Positions 54,615-64,000 of a DNA stretch of 64,000 nt are shown here, in pieces (the stretch's first letter is position 1; the number at the start of each line of letters is the position of its first letter). Made by a program: the position numbers and the translations under genes. The DNA is from Primulina eburnea. Lineage: Eukaryota; Streptophyta; Magnoliopsida; Lamiales; Gesneriaceae. The stretch is taken from contig NC_133101.1 of assembly GCF_022965805.1 (NCBI RefSeq), positions 45,588,342 through 45,652,341 of the forward strand. The letters are read 5' to 3'. A model generated the notes under the pieces. That model was not told where the DNA came from and ran no database searches. It was given only the letters and a program-made list of their open reading frames with translations.

Positions 54615-55940
54615 CAAAAAGTTGTCTCAACTGATTGAGAAGCTCAAGAGCTACTACAATCCTACAAATCCAACTGTCCACAATGATCGAGCTGTGCTTA
54701 CTCAGTTGGACACAGATCTTATGAATTTTCAAATACATATAAAGTACTGGGAAATGAATCAGGAATTAGTCAATCATGAAGGCCTTTCAGAAGAAGAAGA
54801 AGACGAACCTTCATCACAGCACAAAGAGCAATCCCCAGAACAAGCTGTTGCTACAACTGTAGAGCCAATTCAGGATGTGCCAGAATCTTCTTCTGCTGCT
54901 GATCCTCAACTATATTCGGACGCTGACTTGAAACTTGCTAATATCGATGAAATCATTCAGTCAGTAGCCCAAGAATTTCAAACTAATGTGCCTTTAACTG
55001 AATCAGTTGATCTCCCAACAGATCAAGCAGCTACAGATGCTCCTATCTCTTTCACTGAGGAACCAATTCAGCCTTTTGTCTCTGCTGAACAAATTGTTCA
55101 AACTGATGTGCCCATTCGATCACCTGTCATGAAAAATCTAGAAACTGTTGACACTGTAGAGGCTCAGTTGCATGCTATTGAAAATTTTCCAACTGACGAG
55201 TGCAACAAGTTTTAGTTGACCAACAATCAGAAGCACAAGTCACTGACCCTCCAACTGAAACTCCAACGGATCATCAACTTCATCAGTAGGACAGTTCATC
55301 TGCTGCTCCAAATCAATCTCCATCTCCTCTTATTCAAAAGTAAGCTAGTATGCAAGAAGTTCCAGAGCTGATACACGCTGAAACAGTAGTATCTGACAGG
55401 ATTATGGTGGTCTTTTATCAAACTACCAAGGAACAGGAACCAAGGATGACTGAACCTGTATCTCCTCATCCATCCTCAGATATGGATTTAGTACTTGAAG
55501 AGATTCAGGACATCCAGAATAACATGTCACAGATGATGGATGATATCAAGAAAATTCAAAACACTCAACTTGCTCATTCTCTGAAACTAGACTCTTTAGT
55601 TGAATTCAATTCAGATATGCTGAAGAAAATTCAAGTTGTTGTGACCTCTATCTCTCTTATAATAGAGGAACTTAGAAAGACCAGATGCTTAGTTGAGAGT
55701 CTCTTCTTAACTCAAGACACAATCAGCAAACGAGTTGACTTTGTGGAGATGTCTGTCTCAAGGATAATAGATTTGCTGCAAACCACGGTACTTAATGCAA
55801 TCATAAACATGTCCGCTACTGTCGGCCTCTTATCAGTTGATGTTCAGAGGTTATCAAATAAGATGGATGTATTTGACAAAAAGGGGGAAGAGATTAAAGC
55901 TCAGCTAGATCAATCAACAAAGCAGTCAGAATCTCGTTGA
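54615..55940 (+). pseudogene. Long accessory ORF, C-terminal half (E)
   Basis: Starts at the H junction in the KKLSQLIEKLKSYYNPTNPT segment and runs to 55215, then a frameshift and stops (near 55290 and 55345), then 55350-55940 with the C-terminal coiled coil (LVLEEIQDIQNNM, FDKKGEEI) and stop. Clearly homologous to the same region of A, B and C. Confidence 0.85.
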
Positions 55941-56090
55941 AGAGCAGTCAAAAGTTAACTGTCACGAGTAGCAGTTTTTATTGTTTGAAGATTATTTTTC
56001 TCTAAGAAGAAGTTCAGTTAATCGAATTCTTATCTTATCTACAATGAGTTAAGTTGCTCAGTTATTATTTTCTTAGTTTTTTCAAACACC

Positions 56091-56104
56091 TAAAAGGAGG
56101 ACAT
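56091..56104 (+). promoter_or_regulatory. Polypurine tract of E
   Basis: TAAAAGGAGGACAT precedes the LTR. Confidence 0.75.
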
Positions 56105-57114
56105 TGTTGGAAACTAAGTTTCGGCGTTTGACAAACTGAAGGACAAAAGCTCGAACCAACTGATTATATAATAACAGAACGCGTGATGCCGTAACTAAAC
56201 GAGCAATCAGCTAACAGCGGTTGTAAACCTTACCAGCTATTGCCCAGCAGCTGATTCTTCAGATGAAAACGTCATCAGTTATCGGGAAAGGACATTCAAT
56301 CGACAGTGGTACACAGTAGACTGTTACTTAGTGGAACGCCGCATTTAAGAGATTGGAGTGTACGGTTGTCAGAGTAATATTGACGTGGCAATCAACAGAT
56401 ATAAAGATTCAAATATTATTTAATGTTACCGTTGGAAGAGAAGCCTATAAATAGGCGAGAAGAGCAGTCAAAAGAACACACGAACAACTATTCGATTCAA
56501 GCTTGTTGTTATGCTGCTAAAATCACTACTCGTATTCAAATATCAAAAGCTCATTCTTATCAGATATCTCAGTAGCAATCAAGGCTATATTTACGAGCTT
56601 GTTAGCACTTTCAAATCTTTGTTAGATTCATTCAGTCGTGTTAAATTCAGTCACGCACTGTAAAAGTTTTTGTGAACTAAGAGTTTCAGTTTTGGCAGTG
56701 TTAAGCCCAAACAGAAGTGGGTCGGTACAACTTTTGTATTCTATCAAAGTCTTTTAGTGAAAATCCTATCTTCGTGATAGAAGGGGTGACATAGGAGTTA
56801 TTCTATTCTCCAAACATCCAGAAACAAATCGTGTGCATTTTACTTCAGTTATTATTTTCAGTCAGTTATTCAATCTCTCAGTCAGTTTCTTCCGTAACTG
56901 TTTTTCAGTTAAACTGATTGTTATCGACTGACGAGATACCGACTGTCAGTTTGTCACTAAACTGAACCCAATCTTCGAAAAATAACGAGATACCGACTGT
57001 TAGTTTGTCACTAAACTGAACCCAATCTTCGAAAAATATATATAATCCGTGAGTGTTTATTCAACCCCCCCCCCCCCCTTCTAAACACTTATCACCTTCG
57101 AACCGATCCTTTCA
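56105..57114 (+). repeat. 3' LTR of E
   Basis: 1010 bp, TGTTGGAAAC to CGATCCTTTCA. TATA box TATAAATAG at 56446. Contains a direct duplication of about 53 bp near 56930-57035 and a C run at 57066-57078. Confidence 0.9.
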
Positions 57115-57589
57115 CTTCCTCATACTCGTCCTCATCTGCATCGATCAAGTCTAGTGAGTCTAATGACTAAACATGTATAAGTTGATAATAGCAAGTAATA
57201 CATAATAAAACCACATGCATTTTAAAGTATCACATACATACTTAAACTCTAAACATACTTAAATAAACATAGACGTGCAATCATTTCATAAACCTTTTCA
57301 TAAACGTTCTGGAATCATACATACTTGAACTTGCATAATCATCATCATTTTGCGTAGGGATATGTTTCAAAACAAGTGACCCATAAAATAATGCGCCTGA
57401 TCAGACTAAACCACAGTACTGGGCTGGCAGGAATCATCACAGCCTTTCGATCGAACGTCCACTCTCACATACATAAGATCCCCGGTCATGCTTTACCGGG
57501 TGGATTGGTCCCTAGTCATGCTTTATCGTTTCCCAATCTTGAAAAAAACCTGGTCATAATTTATTGTGGTGAAGAGGTTCCCAGACACG

Positions 57590-58110
57590 TTCTCCGGCTT
57601 CCAAACCCGTAACATAATTGGTCAAAAGACAATTCTCATACCTCAAAAAAATAAAACATTTTCTTTTCTTCTTGCACGTCAAACATACTTACATAGCGTT
57701 GAGCGCTTCATTGGATCTCGCTTGGGCTACTGCTGCACATATTGACACATTATTCATAAAACTTAAATTCCATAACTTAACCGTACTAATCTTACTCACT
57801 ACCAAAGTAATTTAAATAACTTATGACTTTCTAGAACACTCTTGGTAATGCTTTAACGGGGTGGAGAGGTCCCCGGACACGTTCTCCGGCTTCCAAACCC
57901 GTAACATAATTGGTCACAAAAATATAAAACATTTTATTCTCTTCTTGCACGTCAAACATACTTACATAACGTTGAAGGCTTCATTGGATCTCGCTTGGAC
58001 TACTGCTGCACATACTAACACATTATTCATTCAAATTAATTCCATAACTTAACCGTACCAATCGTACTGAGCACTACCGAAGTAATTTAAATAACTTATG
58101 ACTTTTTAGA
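57590..58110. repeat. Direct duplication of ~260 bp in J
   Basis: Two diverged copies (about 57590-57830 and 57868-58110), each containing TTCTCCGGCTTCCAAACCCG, CTTGCACGTCAAACATACTT and TTCATTGGATCTCGCTTGG. Confidence 0.85.
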
Positions 58111-58374
58111 CAACCCGGGACTTGACCATGTATAATCATCATACTAAACCATGACATCGAACCTCGAAACAATCTTGATATGAAGTATGAAAATTTCCCA
58201 AGCAATGGAAGACACGGACCCCGCTTAAACCCTAATTCAACGATTCGTATTCAAGATTCATATCAGCTAAACTAACCCACCCACCCCCCCAGCTTGGTCA
58301 TCACGATGTATTAATATCCAAAAGATTCAATAGCACCTAGACCTAAAGCTCCTCAAAATCCTAGACTAGCGCTT

Positions 58375-58470
58375 GAAGTGTAGCGCTGCAGCATTGGTTA
58401 AGCGCCTAGGCGCTATATCTCAGGGCCTAGGCGCTACCAGGTCCAAGCACTGGCGTTGCAGCGCTCCAAA
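58375..58470. repeat. GC-rich palindromic words in J
   Basis: AGCGCCTAGGCGCT (a perfect palindrome) followed after about 10 bases by GGGCCTAGGCGCT, flanked by GCGCTGCAGC and GTTGCAGCGC words. The same paired layout as in D, H, I and K. Confidence 0.8.
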
Positions 58471-59197
58471 TACAACGTTGCGGAGCTAACATTGAGGGAC
58501 CCAAACCCAAAGAAGACATCATCTACCCTGTCCTTACTCAACCCAGACCAGCCTCGAACCACTCCTCCCTATCCCCATGCACGCCACAACAACACGCACC
58601 CCCGAGCCACAACCAAAACTCGCTCAAGATCCTTTCCAAGGCAAACACAACGCGTCACAATCCCATAAACCCAAAATTCGGCATAATTCGCTTCCCTATG
58701 ACTTCTATTGTAACCAAACCCTTTTTGACCCGAAACGAAACACCAAATAGCTTCTGATCACAACACACAACATACTTCTAAAAATTACGAATTTACTGTC
58801 TAATCGCAGATATCGAAAAGTACCAAGTTTTAAATGCAAAAAGTTTTCTATAAAACCGATTGAAAATTCGCAGGATTCAAAATGACAGCAGATTCGGTTT
58901 TTTAGATCTAATTTTTTTTCCAAATGTGTTCCGAGCATCATCGCTCAAACTCTACATAACATATACGGATTTTTATATACAATATGCATCAAAATATTTA
59001 CTATGACAAGATCGATGTGAGAAAATGAAAGATTATACATGCCTTGATTATTTATACCCACGATACAACGAATATCAAATCGAGGAGATGCGAGAATCGA
59101 TCCGGAACAACTTGTGGCACGTTTTTGCTACTAATCAAACATGAGGCTGCCAAAAAATTCATAAGGGAATGGGGTTGGATGCTGGAGGAACTTAAGA

Positions 59198-61429
59198 TGT
59201 AGAGGCCCGAAATTCATATTTGAAAATTTGCAGAAAAATTTGAAATTTTCTTTTTAAAGGTAAATAACTTGCCTCATTCATAAAATAAACTGAATAAAAG
59301 TTTTAAGGTTTAATGTAACAGCGGAATAAAAGTTTTAAATGTCGAAATAGCAGCGGAAGTAAATATCTTTTTCAAAACAATAACTTAAAATAATTCATCG
59401 TGATAAAAATGAGTTTGCACAATAATGATAAGTAAACTGATAAATGAGGTCCTCGGGTTCCTACTAATGCCGACTCAAGCTAGCTCAGTGGTCTCCACCC
59501 TCGGTCCCGACCTCATCAGTACCTACAACAATCAAGTCTAGTTAGTCTAAAGACTCAGCATGCATATATCGTAGATAACAAGTAAATATATCATAAAATT
59601 TCATGCCGTGTAAAGATATCATGTCGTAAAACGTAACTTGAAAATATCTTGTCATGAGTAATTATAAATACGTGCATAACTGAACTGAAAATCATAAGTG
59701 AAATGTTTGCTCGATAGAGCCCTGTCATGAAATAGTATATAATAATTTTCTGTTGAGAATATGTTCTACGCAAGTGGCCCATAACGTGAAATGAATCGTC
59801 TGATCAGACTAAACCACAGTATACTGGGCGGTAGAGATCATCACAGCCCTTGGACTGGATATCTGTACCCATACATGAACATGAACTGAATCGGTCAGTG
59901 ACCACCGGATGAAGTAATAATCCCATGATAAGCTGCAATCTCATGAACGTGAAGTGGCCACAAGCAATATCATATATATCTCAAAAATGAATATTTTATA
60001 TTTTTATGGGCGTAATATAATTAAATATCTTGTTTTACTTTACCGAATGGGTTAGATCATTCCCAGGCTCGCTGCGACCTAGTTCTTACATGAAAATATG
60101 CAAATGATTTTTCCTTGAAAATAACATAGTCATTGAACCAAAAAACCAACTAGACCAACAACTTAAATTCTAACCATGACTACGTACCAAACCGAACCAA
60201 CATAAAACCATCATTTAGTCATGATTAAAATACACCTAAAATGATGAAATAAAGCTCCTAAAATTTGTACAAGTCGAAATTTGCTGAATGGAAGCCAAAA
60301 ATAAGAAACGCTCTTTCGAGAGTCACTTTGGCACATTGCACCATAAATTCTCGTACGACCTCTAAACTTAACCGAATCACAAACGGCCAAAAACATGACC
60401 TTCCTAACTCGATGAGGTACTGTCCAGTCGAAGGCCATAGGCTAAAAGCCAACCAAGAACTCAAACAAAGCGTCTGAACCAAAGCACCAAGCTGCTGTCC
60501 AAAATTACAGCAGTAGCGCTTGCGCTTGCATGCTTCGTTTTCGAGACTATTGGCCATTGAGGCTTGAACCACCAACAAGAGTCTCTTACCAACATCCTAA
60601 GGTGTGTCTTGAACCATGGCTAAGGGTACTAGGCCAGCCACAATCCAAGCAACACCAGAAACATCGCCACACTTCCACCCGAGAGCCCAACTGTGCGTGC
60701 GTGGGGTGTAGCGCTTCTCTTGGTGTCTTGGTCACTGTAATGGACATATGATCGACCACGGCTTGACCAAGACATCATGAGGTATTTTGTGAACCATGGC
60801 TAAGGGCTAAAAAGCCAACCAAGATCCACACCAACCCCATATATTCGAAACCCACTCATGCGGAAAATAAAAGGATCGAAGGGACACTTGTCTTGTTTTG
60901 TTTTGAAAACCGATGGGACCTTGAACCAAGCCATGAAAGGGAATCTTGGTCACGTCCTAGACATACCAAGGAGGGATTCTAACCATGGCTACAGCCCATA
61001 GGGCAGCCAAAATCAGAAGCCACACCTTAGGAAAGAAAAACAAGAAATCGAAACACAAAAACTGCACTATGGGAGTTGCTGTCCATTTCGTCTTTCTTTT
61101 GGCAAAGGGACTCAAACCGATGGACGAGCACCTCCCTAACACATCCTAGTTCATGTCTAAAAGCAGCCTTGAGCGCCTGGAATGTTTTCTTAATATTAAA
61201 TAAATTCTAGGAATGTTTTCTTAATATTAAATTTTATCTCAATACTCTAACTCCAGCCCGGCCTCACTTATTTAACTGAAAAGATAAAGCTAAACTTATG
61301 CGATTTAAAATAAATAATCATGACTAACAACTTTAAAAAAAATGCTTTAAATAATCAAGAAATCATTTTAAATTTAAATACTAGAAATTATTCATGGCTT
61401 ATACTTAGTCTGATTAAATGGGCTCTACA
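59198..61429 (-). repeat. 3' LTR of G
   Basis: 2232 bp, TGTAGAGGCCCG to GGGCTCTACA on the plus strand. It gives the full-length reference for the truncated F LTRs. Four ~185-bp units lie at about 60413-61020. The adjoining plus-strand ACTCTCCCCACTTAAAAG is the polypurine tract. ORFs at 59591-61142 are chance frames. Confidence 0.88.
60413..61020. repeat. ~185-bp tandem units in G LTR
   Basis: The ATGGCTAAGGGCTAAAAGCC-type motif recurs near 60427, 60612, 60793 and 60983, with intervals of 185, 181 and 190 bp. Units are diverged. Confidence 0.75.
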
Positions 61430-62270
61430 ACTCTCCCCACTTAAAAGAAATTTCGTACTCGAAATTAAAACTTACCGAATAGCTCGGGATACCGACTCCT
61501 CATCTCTGTCTTAGACTCTCACGTAGCTTCCTCCTCTGAATGATTAAGCCATTTTACTTTCACTCGCTTAACCAGCTTGTTCCGAAGCTTCTTCTCCTGT
61601 CTGTCTAAGATCTGTACTGGTCTATCCTCATAAGACAGGTTCGGAGTAAGCTGCAATGGATCAAAGTTCAAAACATGCGAAGGATTTGCCATATACTTCC
61701 TCAGCATAGAGACGTGGAACACATTGTGTACTCCGGCCAGATTCGGCGGAAGCGCAACACGATAAGCTAACGTTCCAACCCTGTCGAGGGTCTCAAATGG
61801 TCCGATGAATCTCGGACTGAGCTTTCCTTTCTTTCCGAACCGCATGACACCTTTCATAGGTGCCACCTCCACGAAGACATGGTCGCCAACGGAAAACTCT
61901 AGGTCTCTCCTCCTCTGATCAGCATAGCTCTTCTGTCGGCTCTGAGCATCCTCATCCTATCACGGATCTTGACTACTACCTTGTCAGCCTGCTGAATAAT
62001 CTCTGGATCCAACTCTGATCTCTCCCCTACTTCATCCCAATGAATAAGGGATCTACACTTACGACCATACACTGCTTCAAATGGAGCCATACCTATAGAC
62101 GACTGGAAACTGTTGTTATAAGTGAATTCTACCAATGGAAAATTCGACTCCCAACTCCCTGAAAAGCCGATGACACAAGCACGGAGAAGATCCTCCAAAA
62201 TCTGGATAACTCTCTCTGACTGCCCATCTGTCTGAGGGTGGAAAGCTGTGCTAAACAACAACTTCGTACT
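61430..62270 (-). pseudogene. pol: Integrase end with chromodomain (G)
   Basis: From right to left: LLFSTAFHPQTDGQSERVIQ (catalytic Glu region), NSFQSSIGMAPFEAVYG, HWDEVGERSEL, then after a frameshift near 61905 FIGPFETLDRVG, HVSMLRKYMANPSHVL and the chromodomain-like VKVKWLNHSEEEAT. A TGG-to-TGA change near 61519 stops it just before the YPELF tail. Very close to F. Confidence 0.9.
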
Positions 62271-64000
62271 TGTAGTGCCCAAATTCAGTACACGTATAAC
62301 CCGTGCATTTGTTTAATCATTAAAGCCTTTTTATTTAATTTTAAAACGAGTCTTAGAATTGCATGATTTATTCAAATGCATCATTTTAAAATACTTATGT
62401 TTATGTGATTCACGTTAAACTTTTTTCAAGTTTCATGTTTCAGGCGATTATTCGAGGCGGGATTGAGGAAAAGACCCGGTGACGATTTTGGCAATTTTAA
62501 TGGGGTTTTATTTTAAGTTGAGAATGAGGCGTTTTAAATTATTTATTCAGTTTAGTGTTTTAAAAGCCTTATTTATGTATTTAGGAATTGTAGAGTTTAA
62601 AACTTTTAAGATTAGCATTTTGGTGGGTGTTATTTTAATCAAGGAGAATTTTATAAAATTTGAGTGTTATTTGAGTTAACCTTTTTAATTAGACTTTTTA
62701 ATTACCATGTTAATTGTTAATTAGGCATAATTTATTCCCTAACTATTAAAACACACGCACACACACGTTTTTACACACAGTAGAAAACGCTCAACACACA
62801 ACACACCCTACACATCTCAATTTTCAGATTTTTTAAAAGAAAGAAAACTAGGGTTCTTTGCAAGAGAAGAAGCCGCCCCCTCCTCTGAATTATACCTGCA
62901 TATTTTTGTGAATTTCTTCGAAGGAAAACGTGCCACGTTCATCTCGGATCAACCTCGCTTCCTTCACCGCTTCGGTATCGCCGTTTCGGTAAAGTTATCA
63001 TCAAAAGGCACGTATATTCTGTTCTTTCTGCATCGATCTTGTCATATTATGTGTTGTGTTATTTTTATGTGTAAAAATTCATGTGTGACATTCGTCGTTT
63101 GAGCGGAAAATGGTTTGAATGCGTTTTGAAAAACTTTTTAGATCTTAAATCTCGTAACTTACTGTTCTGTTGAAAACTGCGATTTTTCGTTCGGGATTTT
63201 GGGAAAACTTTCAACGTGCAAAATGTAGAACTTTTCGACACCTTCGTTTTGATATAAAATTCGAAATTTTTGGACAACAATTGAGTGAGTTATGGTGCTT
63301 TTTATGGGACTGCTCAATCTGCGTTTTCAGAAAATTATGTATTGATATGTTCTTGAAGTTTTTGTGTTGCAGGCTTCGTTGGAAATCGACGGGTGATCGC
63401 TGCTGCGTATAGGTACTTTGTTTATGATGTTGGGATGGTTATTAACGTGTGGTTTCGCTTCGTTAGGCACCAAGTTGAATTAAGCGTTGTAGGAAGAAAG
63501 TTGGTGTCGAAATCCAAATTGTGTTGTTGGTTGTGGATTGTTACTCTTGGGGTTATTTTTAATGTTCACTTGGGTTTGACATAATGCATTAGTGTTCTAA
63601 GAAGTGTCTCGTGGTGTCTATTTGTAGTTCGTACGATTAAGTTTAGGTGTTAAGCATATCAGGTTCAGAATTTTCACGTGTTGGCACGCGCCGCAGGTAC
63701 ACGGACCCGGGGACGGACCCTGGCACGGGGTCCCTGCCTTTGTTACTTTTCGGTGTTTGTTTCCAGAGTCTACACGGACCCCCACACGTACCCTGACACG
63801 GGGTCCGTGTCCATATTTCCTTTCGAGTCTTCTCACCCGAGTCTACACGGACCCCTACACGGAGGTAGGCACGGGGTCTGTGTCCTTCACAAATTTGGGA
63901 AAAATCTTATACTATGCTTGGAGGTTCGATGTCTTGGTTTAGTACAATGGTTTACAAGGTCGAGTCATGGGAATTGTAGAACGTCTTAATGGATTAAATG
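62271..64000 (+). mobile_element. Element K: gypsy-type LTR running off the window
   Basis: Starts TGTAGTGCCCAAATTC inside the G integrase; the five bases before it, GTACT, would be the target duplication, but the other end is not visible. It is homologous in inverse orientation to J (blocks GCATCGATCTTGTCATA near 63030 and TTTGAGCGGAAAA near 63100). All ORFs here (62479-63989) are chance frames. No gene recognised. Confidence 0.75.
63685..63890. repeat. CACGGACCCC/GGGGTCCGTG hairpin minisatellite in K
   Basis: Three units of about 75 bp, each with a CACGGACCC left word, a short spacer and a CACGGGGTCC right word; the middle unit has exact arms CACGGACCCC and GGGGTCCGTG. Chance ORFs at 63618-63989 cross it. 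Confidence 0.88.

Larger units (their letters stand above)
54615..57114 (+). mobile_element. Element E: SIRE-like Ty1/copia, 3' part
   Basis: The 3' end of a fourth Copia of the same family: the second half of the long ORF, PPT and 3' LTR. Its 5' part must lie left of the window beyond H and F. The right end falls inside LTR J. Confidence 0.87.
57115..59197 (-). mobile_element. Fragment J: gypsy-type LTR between E and G
   Basis: Related in the same orientation to the G LTR at its left (AATCAAGTCTAG and ATCAGACTAAACCACAG blocks) and in inverse orientation to K at its right (CATCGATCTTGTCATA, then TTTGAGCG). E and G both appear to have inserted into it. Short ORFs at 57376-58668 are chance frames. 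No gene recognised. Confidence 0.7.
59198..62270 (-). mobile_element. Element G: chromodomain Ty3/gypsy, 3' LTR and pol end
   Basis: A minus-strand relative of F: a complete 3' LTR and the C-terminal part of pol. Pol is cut at 62270 by K. The right remainder is outside the window. It lies inside LTR J. Confidence 0.87.

Noticed and set aside
57115..59197. A host gene between E and G
   Set aside because: The ORFs are short and scattered, and both ends match LTR sequence of G and K, so LTR fragment J explains the region.
63678..63989. 103-codon ORF in K
   Set aside because: It runs through the GC-rich hairpin minisatellite and has no conserved domain.

Overview
This window is plant nuclear DNA made almost entirely of LTR retrotransposons nested inside one another. 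I found no host protein-coding gene, tRNA or CRISPR array. The evidence for a plant is Ty1/copia and Ty3/gypsy polyproteins of plant type, an Athila-type primer-binding site, a chromodomain gypsy family and a Cassandra element with 5S rRNA-like LTRs. From memory, the Copia gag resembles gag proteins annotated in Lamiales (Gesneriaceae). That placement is a guess.

The nesting order, outermost first, uses letters given here. J (gypsy-type LTR, 57115-59197) was hit by E (Copia). E was hit by H (gypsy-type LTR, 53647-54614), and H by F (chromodomain gypsy, minus strand). The left LTR of F was hit by A (Copia, 1-7884), which itself contains a complete Cassandra element (1247-2108). The right LTR of F was hit by C (Copia, plus strand, 15356-52792). 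The 5' LTR of C was hit by D (Athila-like gypsy, minus strand, 15706-29288), and one LTR of D was hit by I (apparent solo LTR, 26514-28816). The gag of C was hit by B, a same-family Copia in the opposite orientation (30332-42188). On the right, G (chromodomain gypsy, minus strand) lies in J, and K (LTR running off the window) lies in the integrase of G. Complete 5-bp target-site duplications are visible for Cassandra, B, C, D and I. The left ends of E, H, F and J lie outside the window.

The most unusual content is the gene set of the Copia family (A, B, C, E), whose polymerase looks SIRE-like. Beyond gag-pol it carries one long sense ORF of about 900 codons before the 3' LTR and, between pol and that ORF, small antisense genes (ORFa and a paralogous ORFb). 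Each antisense gene has its own TATA box at a fixed distance from its ATG. ORFa and the long ORF start back to back across a roughly 600-bp region with a G-box in all three copies. The N-terminal part of the long ORF resembles the third ORF of the Athila element D, so one accessory domain appears in both a Copia and a Gypsy lineage.

A second theme is short GC-rich paired words, often exact inverted repeats, arranged as minisatellites inside otherwise AT-rich elements. They occur in D, H, I, J and K with a different sequence in each. Almost all genes are broken by stops or frameshifts. D gag-pol (one stop) and the long ORF of B (one stop) are the least damaged large genes; four of the five small antisense ORFs are intact, and the fifth has lost only its ATG.
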